Numbered from the stretch's first letter, positions 21,224-34,863 are shown. The stretch: DNA of 64,000 bases from Epiperipatus broadwayi (GCA_028023455.1 JAQFVV010012394.1:24377934-24441933); one strand, 5' to 3'. The notes: a model not told the origin generated them from the sequence alone. Translations and numbers: made by a program.

Positions 21224-24200
21224 TGTAACAGGACCCGAACATACAACCCCTTTATTATCTCGGTTGTAACAATTTCCTGATGAGCATGTTGCAGGAAAGA
21301 ACTATCGATTGGAATTTTCCAATGCAGATGTTATCTCTCCTACAACAGTATTTCCTGCTCACCATAAAGACTGGAAACATCTAGACATTTCTGTGTTTGG
21401 TTTTCCAAACGGCACCACTAGAGTTCCACCTCACTATAACCTGACTTACTTAGGTCTAGTTATGCCAGATATAGCCCAGGAGGCATGAGATTCTCGTGAA
21501 CAAGTGCACTGAATGACAAGTGATTCAATAAAAAAATATAGAATTGAACAACTGGATAACTAAAATTAATTTTAAGTAACAACAATTTTATTTAACAAAT
21601 TAATTTGCAAGTCCTTCTAATAAAGTTCATTCATATCCATGTGATGACTCATTTTCAACCCTTCAGACAAAAACATATAAATTAACCTATGCATATTTAG
21701 TATTTACATATAAAGATTTAGTTGTAATTAAAGTTAATCTTCCTATTTTATACAAAAAAAAAACTATTAATAATTTTAAATCACCAAAACAGAATTTTTA
21801 AGATGTTTCTTTTAATAAATTAATATATTAAATCTTGTAAAATAAATAATACATTAATTATTTTGGTTATTCAAATGCATTACTTTATATTGATATTTTT
21901 AACACAATTTTTAATAATGTTTTTTTATCATTATATTTTTCTTATTGAAGAATGAAAACAAACATTAACATAAAACAAAATTATAATCACGAGGCAAAGA
22001 GCGATAATATTTATTGATTTGGGGAAAGGCGTTAACTTATTTAAATTTCAAACATCTTCTATTTATTGTACACACAATTTTTATGACTTTTTTGAAAAAC
22101 CACAGTAAATATTTTTCATTTAATGACGCTAATTTGTTTTTACGATTTTAATTTCCGCTTCATGACATTTTTTATTTTTTTATTTTATTAGGCTATTTCT
22201 GTTGGTTCATATATATACTCGGAATAAACACAGACACATACAATATAATTATACATTTATTAAAGGAATTGATGTTAATACAAAACATAGAGATTTTATA
22301 ACATATAGTTCGAGACTTTAATTGCACATCTAAGTGGTTAACATTTCAGAAGTACACTACTTGCCTTACGTCCATACTTTTCTTATTTTTATTATCTGGC
22401 AACTTTTATTCCATCTAAACACTTCTATCTGCTACTTTAATCAAATATGGAACAACCAGATTAACATTCATTGTTGCCTGAATCTATTTCCAAATAAACT
22501 GCCAATGTATAATCATGTCTTCTTTTTTAATAGGATTAACTGAAATCGCTGAGCATTTTAATCTATTGGCTTTTTTGTTATTTGTTATATTTAATCTATA
22601 CATATAACAATTACTTTGGAATAATAAATGTTGAATCCAAATGAGATAAGATTGAATCTGAACATGTCCATTAATTTGAAGTCATTTCACCAAAACATTA
22701 TCTCACCTAACTAAAATTAACCTTGGAGAAGGTAGTTACTGAGATACATGATCATACATCATTATCAGTTTCTAATTTTTACAAGTATGGTTCTATTATT
22801 ATCAAGTTTGTATCTTCATTCAATCATATATTGTTTTTATATGTTAATCTGTCATCTTCAGTCATAGGTAGTGTACCTTTATTATGATATCTAGCATTTT
22901 TAACCACAGGTAAGGTGTACTCTTTATTGTGGCTGATGATCTAAAATTCCACTTCAGCAGTCTGTAGTTCTTTGGTCTTGCTTTCCATTGAATATTTGGT
23001 TGATATTTTTGTTTTAACCACAACTTCTGAAACACATTTAGTTATTTCACTATACATGTAATATAAGACTTGGATGCCTATCTGTATTTCAGTACTTTTA
23101 TTTTCTCTTGTTTATTAGATAAATTAGATCTCAGAATGGGAGGACTGATTCTAAAAGACTTGTTACAATAGCCTTTCTGTTCTTTTGTGATCCCTAATAT
23201 TATTCGGAAATGTGGGTGCTGCAGTGATGAAGTGTTAGTTTTATTAAGTAATTTTTTAGTCTCTCACAATTTGGCCATGTTTTCAGTGTGAGATAGTGGG
23301 ATGAATTTTAATTCAGTAAAACTGTTACCATTGGATAACATAATAGTTTTAAACAGGCTATTACTGTAAAATCAAGTAATGATATTTTGATGACCTCTAG
23401 ATACTTGTAATATGCATCCCGAACTTTAGTAAGAGGTTGCTAATCCATGTACCAACTTGTCCAGGGACCCTCTTTTAGGCTTCTGAGCAGTTTTGTTCTT
23501 TGCCGATATGTTTTGCTTCATATCATTATGATTGCAGTTATGTATGATAAATTTGATATCAGTGTTCTGTGTAGACCACTAGATGTAAGATCTATCTAAC
23601 ATGTATATTCTTACAATACCTGGGTGTACATTTTGTAAAACCTTAAACACATCATGTCAGCCAACTGGCAGAATCACAATTTTTAATACACAGACAATGC
23701 AGCTATTATTAATTGGAAACTCCAGTCTTGGAATCCAGTATTCTAGACCCAGCTCGTTTTTTTGTCCACCTCTGATTGATTTATTTTAGTATTCATTGGA
23801 TGTCAGGATCAACATTGGTCTATGGAACATTCAGTCTATTGTTGGACAATGCATTTTATTCCAAGTCTATCATATTAATTGATTGACTTTTTGAACTGAC
23901 ATGGTCTGCACTCTGTGCAGGCAATTGCCCTAAGGCTTCTACTTATATGAGGAATTTTGTCTTTCATATGATGTATGCTTATATCTCAGAAAAAATTAAA
24001 CTACCTCACCATTTATAATAAATCTTTTTGAGAGATTCCATTATTGAATGCAAAAATTTCTAGCAATGACCTGAGTACAGGCATAAAATTTTTTAATATT
24101 AGTGATCAGGACTATGGCTTCTTTGTCAATCTGAACATAGTTTTTTCACCTTTTAAAAAATGATTTGTTGTGAAAATAATTGGGGATGCATCACAATATA

Positions 24201-26990
24201 ATAGCAGTACTTTTTGTATATCATCATTTGCTAATGTCCATGATTTTAATACAGATCTTCCAGTTATTCAAAAGTCATGTCATAATTACTTTTTCACTTC
24301 CAGACTGCAATTTTATCCAACAGTTTACATAGTAGTTTAGCAACCTGTTTTACGATGTAAATGACTTATAATAATATCAAAAAGATCGGTTTATTTTCTT
24401 CATAGGATCTTTGATTATTTAATTGCTTTAATGTTTTATACTGTTGATTAAGTAGCATCTGCATATATCCTATTTCCTAGCAATTTAACATGTTTGGATG
24501 CAAAAATACATTTTGCTACACTTATCATAATGCTTAAGAATTTAAACTTGTCTTTAAGGATTTCTATTAAAAATTCAGAGTTAATTTGGGGATTTTACCC
24601 ACTAATAATCATCAAAACATTAATGAGCCCCAAGTATTTCAGCAGCAGTTTAGCTAACAACTATCTGCAATATTGCTGTAATGATTTCCAAAAGACCACT
24701 GCATTAATTTGAACAAACTGTTGTGAATGATTATTAATAAATGTCAGTGGAAACTGGTTATCAACTTACAAATGCATGTCCAATTATTTTTGATTGATTT
24801 TTCTATAAGAATTTCCAAATAATAATGTGAATTAGAACTTTTGACTGATAATAATGGATAATTATTAATTGCCTGTGTTTTGTTGACGGTACATTGATAA
24901 TCATCACCTCTAATTATCCCCATTTGTTTCATGAACAGGGTAACTACACTTGTAAAGTTATGAGCTTAATGTCCATTGTGATCTGATCTCTTTAAACTCA
25001 GCTTCCACTACAGCTCTCAAGAAAAATAGCAATGGTCTACAATGATAACTTATCAGTTTTACATTTTTGCTTAATGTAATTTTGTGGAAATAATTACTCA
25101 TCATAAAAATAATAAATATAACAGTCTTTCAATCTGCAGATGTACTTTTGATTAATTGCTTAACCCTCTTAAGTGCTGTCAAATATTTTTTTTATTTCAC
25201 AGTAATAAATCCATGAAAGTATCAAATACTTCTGGTTAATCAATTTTCAATTTGCCTACATTTGTAAGCTAGACCACTTTACCACAAATCCTAAGTGATC
25301 AAATCAATAATGATCTAAGTGATTACAATGTTTATAAGCTAATACCTTCAGAGGCAGGTATGAAGGTTTTTTTAGCATTGTAACTTTTATCTTAGCTTTA
25401 CCTAAGAGAGAGATTTGATCACCTTGAATTGTTTGGCTACAGATTAGTGATTAGAGCTGAAGTTTATTTTAATTTTTTTTATTAATAAATAGTCCATGCA
25501 TATTTTGACACAATGGTAGTCACATATGTAGAATCAAGTTCCATTCCTAACAAAGTATAATTAATTATATAATTCTGCATTTGAAGATTGAATAAATGCT
25601 TTTCACACCATGTCTACAAGCATTGGTTTTATTTGTTTTTGCTTTGCCCCTATGGTTCTTTGGAATGGACTTTTCTTGCAATCCAGTTTTTCTTTTCAAT
25701 ACAAGCAAATGTCTGACACATTTATAGAAAAGCAAAATATATGGTCGTGCTTTAGGTGTTGTTTCAGTTTGTTACATTGGTGCCAACCTCTCATGATATT
25801 ATCATCAATAGTAGACATTTTAAGCTTATTCTGATCAGAAAATCTTAAGATGATAAGGGTTTATGCTCTGTCATGTTAATGCTGAGCCTACTTTTATTTA
25901 ATGGGATGACCATAGATTTATCATGAAATGTTTGCAAGATAGAGAAGCTTTTAATCCATTATTAATTTGATTCTGACCCTGTGGTTATGCAATCTGTAAA
26001 TATAATGATTTCTTAATGTTTAATTTAAGACATATTCAAATTTCCAGCTAGACACAATCCCTAACATTCTCATCTTTTCTTTTAATACAAAGAGTGAAGT
26101 AATATTTCTGCACAATCATTGGGGATTTTAGGCAAAGGAATTCTGATCAGCAAAATAGTGATTTGTCACAAGCTTAGCTAGGGTACTAGAGTTGCCTGAG
26201 AGTATAAGATTATTATGATTGTGCACCATCAATTAATAGAAAGATCACTAATTTTAATTCAGGTTCCTTCATTTCATTAGCCTGTAACTAGAATAATAAT
26301 TATATTATGTTAGTCAATATTCTGGGTTTCCTGATCAAATTTTTTTACAGAGCCTACTTTAGCCATTTTAATCCTTTGTTCCAGCTCTGGGAAACAAACT
26401 TTTTGGGATTGCACCAAATCTGCAGTGTTTATATAAACTCAGAATAAATAAGATTCTCATAAGTATGGTTAAAAATTCATTCTACTTATATTATAAAAAA
26501 TGTATTCACTTATATTGAAAATAACTAATATACCATTTTCTCAATACCAATGTCTAGATTTAATATATTGTCATCATAAAACTATTGAACCATGTGGCTT
26601 CAAGTGACTTTCTAAGAATTTCTAATATTTTAAATTGTACTCTATTAATTTACCTTGTGTTCATTTTTGATGATACTTTCAGATGTACCATGATAATGTA
26701 CTTTGTCGTTTTTTTCATCTAGATAGTTCTAGTTCATCACAAACTTTCCTCATTGCATTACAATTTTTAGAACCATTAGAATACTGTCATTCATTTCTAA
26801 TTATTTGTTGTTTGTCTGACTTTATCTCCAAATAGATTCCGATTCTGCTTTTAATAGGATAAATTCGATTCACAGAGATTCTTCATCTACTGATCAGTTT
26901 GTGCAATTGGTTATATTCTACCTTTTTTCATATAAAAAAGCTCCAATAGTATTACTTTCTTCCTTCCTTTATTCATATACATGAACCCAT
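21224..26990 (-). mobile_element. Decayed Ty3/Gypsy retrotransposon (minus strand), borders tentative
   Basis: The left border TGTAACAGGACCCG sits against (TA)n at 21212-21223. The right side meets the (TA)n tract at about 26990. Between them a degenerate pol runs on the minus strand (23290-24990). 21224-21540 has richer sequence and may hold LTR material; 25000-26980 would be the gag and protease part but is too decayed to read reliably. The internal order RT, RNase H, integrase on the minus strand is that of Ty3/Gypsy. The borders are inference from the (TA)n flanks. Confidence 0.45.
23290..24990 (-). pseudogene. Ty3/Gypsy Pol fossil: RT, RNase H, integrase
   Basis: Reading on the minus strand with many stops and frameshifts. 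The RT fingers survive as the open piece 24932-24744, with MKQMGIIRGDDYQCTVN and NNYPLLSV, matching the G-D-Y-K-x-T-V-N ... YPLP pattern of Gypsy RT. The FDD of the catalytic loop is at about 24602-24618. The RT connection KCIFASKHVKLLGN is near 24470-24530. RNase H shows YCDASP at 24181-24200 and YVQIDKEAIVLITNIKKFY at 24071-24139. Integrase shows a HPGIVR segment near 23609-23640 and RSYI-W a little further on. The order RT, RNase H, integrase separates Ty3/Gypsy from Copia. Protein identity is clear for RT and RNase H, moderate for integrase. There is no intact frame. Confidence 0.7.
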
Positions 26991-27022
26991 ATATATATAT
27001 ATATATGTATATATATATCTAT
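26990..27022. repeat. (TA)n tract
   Basis: An alternating AT run with a single G, ending atctat directly before TGAGACTCGG. It marks the left border of the composite inverted-repeat locus. Confidence 0.8.
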
Positions 27023-27074
27023 TGAGACTCGGCCCGCTTTTCGTCTCTCGGGGCGATTAAGGTCGAGAGAGGAT

Positions 27075-28324
27075 TTTGTAACCGTCGGAATTGTTGAATG
27101 CTGTATTCCATTTAAATTGAAGAAAGAAGGCCCAAAATGTTGGTGCCAATTTGTAACTGATTGAATTGATGGATGAAGGTGATGGTTAGGATGATCAATC
27201 TGATCTGATAAAAAAAATCTAAAAATCTAATTTAAATTAATCTGGTCTAGCTCAATCGGGTCGCCGTTATGTAATAAACCATCACAAAGCACAAATAATC
27301 TCTCTTAAAGTTTAATTTACTTAAGTTATATGTGAAATGAAGGAATAATGAGACTATCTGCTCCAGACATCAACAAATCCATCACAATTACAACATAAAT
27401 TGCAAAGAGCAGTGAAACCAACTACTATTGCCCTAAACAATAATATAGGATTAGGCTAACTACTTGATTGGCAATCTAATCAAAATCAAATCCAATTAAT
27501 AACTAAAACAGATTCCAATATATATATTTTATTAGCCTGTTACTGTTATAGTAATTTAAATCTACTTTATTATTTAAAGATGCTGCCTTTTTAACTTAAT
27601 GGATAAGCTTCTAAGTACCTGTAATAGTACTTTACAAAACATTTTTTTTACATATAGACATTATTTAAATATCAAAACAAAATAATACTTGAACCCAAAT
27701 ATATATATATATTTTAATAAACGCTAAATAGAAAGATAAACACTCGTGTCAATAAGCGATATATATTTCTTTCTACTTCAATCTCTAATTAATAATTTTC
27801 TGTGGGCATCAACTGGTTTTATTATAATTTTATAAACACTTTGAAAATTTATGCACTCACTTAAATGTTTAAACAAATTAATATACGTCTATGGTTTACT
27901 AAGAAGCTACAAAATAATTTATAAATAATTTATAAATATCTTCCAATAAAGTGATGCTTAATTAGTGCTTCGTTTATGTTTTAAAATAGAATACTTCACT
28001 GGAGTTTAATATCAACACTCTATTAGCTCATCTCTAACTCTACAATGTCCAACCACATTACATAAAAGACATATCGAGTTTCTATTGGATGTTTATTCAC
28101 CTGTGAGTATTAATACAATCTGTTTGAAATTTTAAACAATTGAATAAAAATTGACCGGCAACAATTAAAACATATGATTATAATTGATATTTATACAAAT
28201 CAAAACAATATTCAATTAAATCGGTCAATGAAGTTTATTCTCTTCATTTTATAGGAGTTTAAGAAAAATATCCAAGACGAATTATTCTGAACCAAACGAT
28301 AAAGTACGATCTATTTAGATTTTT
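27075..28324 (+). repeat. Left inverted arm
   Basis: Begins ttTGTAACCGTCGGAATTG and ends near gatctatttagatttt, where similarity to the right arm stops. The differences seen are single-base, such as gccgttatg against gccattacg near 27265, plus a variable (TA)n length near 27700. Confidence 0.85.
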
Positions 28325-30240
28325 ATGACGGAATCAGACAAACATGAAATGATTGACTTTGTAATATTAACTAAGATAAATGAGAATATATATATATATA
28401 TAATATTCGAATGCAAATGTAAATATAAAATTCATATGGAAACAAAATAAAATACTAATAAGCAAAACATACCTTATCTCATATTCTAATTCACTTACCA
28501 AGCTGAGTTTGAATCTTGTTACTTAAATAGCTATGCCGTCTTATGCAATCCAAATAAAACAAAATAATTAAACTAGTCTTGATATTTAAATTAACTCAAT
28601 TTATTGGATTATAGAAAAGAAAATTGGCAAGATTAATGATAAAATACATCGGAAATGACTTTATATTTTAGATTGGTTGACTAAATAAAAATGATCAAAT
28701 TGCTATGTGTATCTCTAAATGTGTTGCGACAACGATAACGACAAAAAAAAAATGAATGAGTAAATGAAGGGAAAGGCTTTTGGATATTTTACTAAAAAAA
28801 TTTTACATATAACCGATACCAAAGATGTGAAATAGGAGGGTATCAAAATCTATTTGTTTATCAAAATAATAACGGATAAATGAATATGAAATAATAAATA
28901 TATTTGAGTCTTTCCGATCATTTTCATTTAATAAATTATATTACTTTTAGAGATAATTAAAAAAAAATCATCCCCTTTTATTACATAAAAAAAAAAATTA
29001 ATACACGCACATTTTATATAAAAAAAAATCATACCATATATATATATGAGTCTGTTCGTTCACTATTTATTGGCCCATTGATTGACTTCAGTTCTTATGG
29101 TGTAAAGAGAAGTTTCTTTGTCAGAAATAATAATCGCAAACTTTATAATGCTTCACTAAAAGTTTTCTTTTTCTGTCCGAAGAGGTGAGTGCACTTTGAT
29201 TATCCCTTTTATGATGTGAATTGATCCAGTTGGTCCCTGTTCCTTTACTCGTGAGACGATGTTTACGCAAATCCATTTTTTTTTTATAAAGCATTTTTTT
29301 TTTTTTTACTTCATAGGTTTCTTTTTTTTTTTTACACTTTGCTGCCGCTTCCCCGGAAACTTTTCGCAACTGCCCTCTAAATGATTGAACGGGCAGATAA
29401 TTCCACTATTTTTCCATGTTTTATGGTTTTACACACAAAAAAAAATATTGAAAAACTTTATTTGTTAAGACACAGAAAATAGGTCTGTCCTTGACTATAG
29501 CAAAATGATGAAAAAGAATCCTGTTATATTCTGTCGCGTCTTTTTTATAGGTTCTCTTTCTGACGTTTTTCGTATCTTGACGACCATCCAATATTACTCA
29601 AATAAACCTCAATTTTATCAATTTTTTTATAGTAGTTTTCGCGCGGTTTGTAAGGTAAGTTTGGAGAAAAAGATACATGAAAATTAAATCCAAATTCGAT
29701 TACAATTTTTTTATTATTTACAAACCAAAATACAAAATTGATATAACAACCTTTTATTTACTTGATAAACATCAATAATTTACACATATCTATATTTTTT
29801 AATAATAATATTTTTTTTAAATTAATTTATAAACAAATATACACAACATAAAAACATTGAACTGTATGTAATAATGTTACTATGGTGACTGCATTCATAT
29901 ATGAAATATGTAAAATAATATCGATCCTATTTAGGTAAACTTATATTGTACTGAATTGTTTGTTTTGTTTTTTTTAAATAAATTTATTTATTTATATGTT
30001 TTTCTTAAGTTTGATTATAGTGAAGTTATTTTTATTTTAAAGCTAGAATCAACAGTATATAATTCTATTTAAAAGCTTTAAGGTTGCCATGGTGATCAAA
30101 TTTAAATTTACATTTCCAAGATCTTACATTATCTATCTATTAAGCAAAGGAAAAATCAAATAAGATCAACAAACTTCTTTATTTATTTATTTATTTTTTT
30201 TTTTTTATATATATACCTGGATCATCAATCTGAACATTCA
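28325..30240. other. Interior AT-rich part of the composite element
   Basis: No homology to known proteins seen. A/T homopolymers are frequent near 28980, 29280-29340 and 30190. A short minus-strand open stretch at 29121-29369 is lysine-rich because of poly-A and is not convincing. If the purine tract at 30241-30256 is real, this stretch is where a minus-strand 3' LTR would lie. Confidence 0.4.
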
Positions 30241-30256
30241 CAACATCTCCCCTCTA
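30241..30256 (-). promoter_or_regulatory. Putative polypurine tract of the second LTR-type element
   Basis: On the minus strand GTAGAGGGGAGA is followed by TGTTGTG. The first element has GGGGGAGAAAG followed by TTGTG at the corresponding place. Here it lies 1.4 kb downstream of the integrase tail rather than 0.18 kb, so an insertion or a chance match is possible. Confidence 0.35.
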
Positions 30257-31653
30257 CAGAGAAAAAAAAAATAAAGACACTTTTTCCCTTCTCTAAAATC
30301 ATTAAACATTTTAATTTCTGCACAGATAAACGTCTATCATTTCCATCTGTCTTGATTTTAATATCATTTGAAATGTTAGTAAAAAATTTCAAATATCTTA
30401 TTCTCATAGAAGCAATGTGGAATTCGTTCATTCCATTTATGCTTGTCTAATTAGTTTACCTACATGTATTTTTTTTTTTTTTTTTGAATTTCACAATCAA
30501 ATTATTACATCTTTATATTCCTCTCTGCAACTTTCTGGACAACAATGCTCTAAAATTAGAGTCAAACAAGAAAATCATTTAGTATTTGCTTCATACAAGC
30601 CAAATATATTACGGAACAAAATTCATTTATAAGCCAAATATTATTAGTTACTCTCTAATAATCATATATTTTTATTGCATTGTTGAAATATATATATATT
30701 CACGGTTTTATTTTCTTAAAACTCAACAATAGCTTTTATTATTATTTTCTTTAGACATATCTGTAGTTCACTTCAGTGACACTACTATGGGCCTAAATTT
30801 TAAACATTCAATATTGTCATAAAATGAGAATGTAACTTTAGTTAATTAATATCTTATATTTATTCAATTCCTGCTTTGGACATTGAAAATATCAACCTTT
30901 AAAGTCACTTTTCCTATAAAATAATCTAAACAAATGAAAATTAACTCATACAGTGAGCTGGAGATTCAAAACAATAGAGATATCCCATTTTTAAATCACT
31001 TCTAATACTAAAGTAAACTGATTAAATGTCAATCAAATCTAATTTTAATTTCTGGAGGATCTGACAACTACTTTACAAACTAAGCTGTGCTCTACATTGA
31101 TGCTAATCAGGGACATTTATGTTTGAATAGCTTTATTTTATACAGGTTAGGGAAACTACTAAACATTTCTCTTTAAAATTATAACTCATATTAAAAGATA
31201 AATCCTGCCATTAAGGATTTCTTCCTACCTGCCAATGAACAATAATAAGTCTGGGACATCTGTCGACTTCAGACTTCAATATAATTTTATATAGAGTTAT
31301 GAGCCACAACACACATCTATAGTTCTGCCAACTTCCTCAAAGAAAAGACTTAACCATACAAATATTTACAATTTACAAATAGCACAGACATTAAAATCTT
31401 ACACTCTACATCTCCAATGCATTAAATAACACATTCACCATCATCAGTCAATTCTACAAGGTTTAATTTTAAACAGTATTTGCATACTATACAATGAAAA
31501 TCTTCAAAAGTACTTTGACTATAAATATTTCTCACTCTATTTTTTTTTTTAGTCTTTCATATGTGTATCTACACTATTACTAATGGCTTTTGGTCATAAT
31601 AATAAATATCATGAGACATGCTAATAAAGTTACTTTAGTGAATGTCTTTTTAT
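30257..31653. other. Interior AT-rich region between purine tract and integrase tail
   Basis: No gene recognised. A (TA)n run lies near 30688-30700. Open stretches are short and start in poly-A or poly-T. Confidence 0.4.
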
Positions 31654-31823
31654 TTAGTTGGGTGGTGCTACTGGCTTTAAACTTCGGGCATTGAAGGTAC
31701 CTTTTTCACCTTCCGGGGTTTCTATGAGAAATGCATTCTCCCCCACTTTTCTTTTTATTTGGAATGGTCCCTCATATATATTCAAAAACTTTTTGAATTT
31801 ATAATTCTGTGGGTCACTGATTT
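31654..31823 (-). pseudogene. Ty3/Gypsy integrase C-terminal (GPY/F) tail, second copy
   Basis: On the minus strand the open frame contains EGPFQIKRKVGENAFL, then KGTFNARSLKP and a stop at 31656-31654. E-G-P-F-x-I is the GPY/F signature of Ty3/Gypsy integrase C termini, and N-A-R-S-L-K-P is the usual end region. It matches the tail at 1862-2050 in GENAF and NARSL. It lies 130 bases downstream of the 407-codon ORF. No catalytic integrase, RNase H or RT is found in between, so pol is missing, not merely decayed. Confidence 0.7.
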
Positions 31824-31953
31824 GTCTCTACTTCAAATAAATATGTTCTTATATAAATTTTTTTATTTTTCAGTCATACACAAATTCATTAATCCATTAG
31901 TCAAATCATGGGTCAGGAAGAAAATCCTGCCATCTAAAGTTATCAAATCAATA

Positions 31954-33177
31954 TTAGTCTTTTCCTCTCTCCATGTACTTTTCAACTACTCTCAATATTT
32001 CTGAACAAAATAACAGAGAAATGTTACTATGAACATTATTATCTACTGTATAGTTATACTTACTATAAGTTTTCTCAAGCAACAAACTCTTACTCCATTT
32101 TTCAAAGGGTTCATCTTCCTTCCCTTTTACTGTACTATCACAAAGTTCTCCTTGAAATAGCTGCTTAACATACTTTCTGTAATAAATGTTATCTGACTGC
32201 ATTATTATGGACATATCTTCTTCCATACTTATTTTCCACCTTTCCTTTGTAGTATGATACATACGTTTAAATCTTCGTGTTACTTGTTTGCACTCTATAT
32301 AATTTCTTAAGTTACCTTTCAAATTTTCAACTCCTTTGGATTTAAATTTATTTATTAACCATGCTTCATCTATCATTTTCTGACTAACCTCAGTCTTTAT
32401 GTTTTTATTTGGTTGTAACAGCTCAACATTTGAAAGCTTCTTATCTAAATTATTCTGTTCATCAATATACTTTATTTTTACTGAATCATTAGAACAATCT
32501 ATTTTTACATTTTCAAATTTTTTTATCATCTTTACTTTTCCTAAATGCACCTGTTCTAATGTTTTGTAATTTACTATTTTTGCTTCATTACATTTTACCT
32601 TCATATTAGTCTGAATATCTCTTACCTCCTTTTTAATATCACTTATCTCCAATGCGGTTGCTTTCTGGGTATCTACATAAGTCTGTTCAATTTTAAAACA
32701 TTTTCCCTCCAAACTTTGATATTTAATTTTACAACTTTTAACTTCGGCTTCTAAAATGTTAAGCCTGACATCTATGTGTTCTTGTGACTTCTGTATATGG
32801 TCACTCAATTCGTCAAATCTACTATTATATTTAACATTGTATTCTTTCAACCGAGTATCTAAGTTGTGCTTAAATTCATCAAACTTGGCATTAGTAGCAT
32901 TTAACTCGATTTTGCATAAGCCAATTTTAATATTTACCTCCTCTCTAAGTTCTTTATTTTCTTTAATCATATCACCCAGTTTATTATTCATGTCTTCTCT
33001 TAACATTTGATTATCTCTACTCATGTCACTAAATTTATTATTTATTTCACTATTCATATCACAAAATTTATTATTTATATCACTTTTCATATCACCCATC
33101 TTTTCCATTAATTCTTTCAGAATTGGATACAAATCTCCTTCAGGTTTTGATAATTTTTCTTTCTTATAGCTTTCCAT
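31954..33177 (-). CDS. Solitary coiled-coil protein of an LTR-type element (407 aa)
   Basis: The frame is intact and lies inside the composite inverted-repeat element. Residues about 15-85 contain repeats of the form D-x-NNKF-x-DM and an LRED-type unit, followed by long heptad-patterned helices to about residue 200. This part is acidic to neutral and coiled-coil-like. The C-terminal 120 residues are basic and aromatic-rich. No zinc knuckle, protease or RT motif is seen. Position upstream of an integrase tail parallels the 539-codon ORF at 307-1926, and both carry LRED/coiled-coil repeats, but the tryptophan-rich repeat of the first is absent here. A structural (gag-like) role is inference. 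The ATG at 33177 is the first in the open stretch, and 240 bases separate it from TGAGACTC at 33420. Confidence 0.6.
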   Translation of the reverse strand: MESYKKEKLSKPEGDLYPILKELMEKMGDMKSDINNKFCDMNSEINNKFSDMSRDNQMLREDMNNKLGDMIKENKELREEVNIKIGLCKIELNATNAKFDEFKHNLDTRLKEYNVKYNSRFDELSDHIQKSQEHIDVRLNILEAEVKSCKIKYQSLEGKCFKIEQTYVDTQKATALEISDIKKEVRDIQTNMKVKCNEAKIVNYKTLEQVHLGKVKMIKKFENVKIDCSNDSVKIKYIDEQNNLDKKLSNVELLQPNKNIKTEVSQKMIDEAWLINKFKSKGVENLKGNLRNYIECKQVTRRFKRMYHTTKERWKISMEEDMSIIMQSDNIYYRKYVKQLFQGELCDSTVKGKEDEPFEKWSKSLLLEKTYSKYNYTVDNNVHSNISLLFCSEILRVVEKYMERGKD

Positions 33178-33474
33178 TTTTATTTTCTATTTATGTCAAA
33201 TATAATATCTCTATTTTAAATAAATTGCGAAATACTTTACTTTTATTTATTCTTACATAAAACATATCTAGCCATTCAATCCTACAGCTGCGAATAAAAA
33301 TCCCCAAAGAACGACAACAACAAATATTCTAATATCTTATTTAAACCTATGATATAATATAATCAGCTATATAGCTCCACCAATGTATATAAAAATAATA
33401 CCATGTTTTAGCATCTATATGAGACTCAAACTTGGGTCTATAATTGGTTATTTCGGCCCGAGTTGGCACGCCAT

Positions 33475-33623
33475 TTTGTAACCGTCGGAATTGTTGAATG
33501 CTGTATTCCATTTAAATTGAAGAAAGAAGGCCCAAAATGTTGGTGCCAATTTGTAACTGATTGAATTGATGGATGAAGGTGATGGTTAGGATGATCAATC
33601 TGATCTGATAAAAAAAATCTAAA
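33475..33623 (+). repeat. Second direct copy of the 150-bp terminal module
   Basis: Identical by eye to 27075-27223 and to the inverse of 34720-34868. It contains TTGGTGCCAATTTGTAAC, which resembles a primer-binding or LTR-edge sequence. With 34720-34868 it makes the right arm itself a self-complementary unit, with 150-bp ends and a 1.1-kb core. Confidence 0.85.
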
Positions 33624-34863
33624 TAGATCGTACTTTATCATTTGGTTCAGAATAATTCGTCTTGGATATTTTTCTTAAACTCCTATAAAATGAAGAGAAT
33701 AAACTTCATTGACCGATTTAATTGAATATTGTTTTGATTTGTATAAATATCAATTATAATCATATGTTTTAATTGTTGCTGGTCAATTTTTATTCAATTG
33801 TTTAAAATTTCAAACAGATTGTATTAATACTCGAGGTGAATAAACATCCAATAGAAGCTCGATATGTCTTTTATGTAATGTGGTTGGACATTGTAGAGTT
33901 AGAGATGAGCTAATAGAGTGTTGATATTAAACTCCAGTGAAGTATTCTATTTTAAAACATAAACGAAGCACTAATTAAGCATCACTTTATTGGAAGATAT
34001 TTATAAATTATTTATAAATTATTTTGTAGCTTCTTAGTAAACCATAGACGTATATTAATTTGTTTAAACATTTAAGTGAGTGCATAAATTTTCAAAGTGT
34101 TTATAAAATTATAATAAAACCAGTTGATGCCCACAGAAAATTATTAATTAGAGATTGAAGTAGAAAGAAATATATATCGCTTATTGACACGAGTGTTTAT
34201 CTTTCTATTTAGCGTTTATTAAAATAGATATATATATATATATTTGGGTTCAAGTATTATTTTGTTTTGATATTTAAATAATGTCTATATGTAAAAAAAA
34301 ATGTTTTGTAAAGTACTATTACAGGTACTTAGAAGCTTATCCATTAAGTTAAAAAGGCAGCATCTTTAAATAATAAAGTAGATTTAAATTACTATAACAG
34401 TAACAGGCTAATAAAATATATATATTGGGATCTGTTTTAGTTATTAATTGGATTTGATTTTGATTAGATTGCCAATCAAGTAGTTAGCCTAATCCTATAT
34501 TATTGTTTAGGGCAATAGTAGTTGGTTTCACTGCTCTTTGCAATTTATGTTGTAATTGTGATGGATTTGTTGATGTCTGGAGCAGATAGTCTCATTATTC
34601 CTTCATTTCACATATAACTTAAGTAAATTAAACTTTAAGAGAGATTATTTGTGCTTTGTGATGGTTTATTACGTAATGGCGACCCGATTGAGCTAGACCA
34701 GATTAATTTAAATTAGATTTTTAGATTTTTTTTATCAGATCAGATTGATCATCCTAACCATCACCTTCATCCATCAATTCAATCAGTTACAAATTGGCAC
34801 CAACATTTTGGGCCTTCTTTCTTCAATTTAAATGGAATACAGCATTCAACAATTCCGACGGTT

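Noticed and set aside
32756-33010. 84-codon plus-strand frame
   Set aside because: Antisense shadow of the 407-codon coiled-coil ORF.
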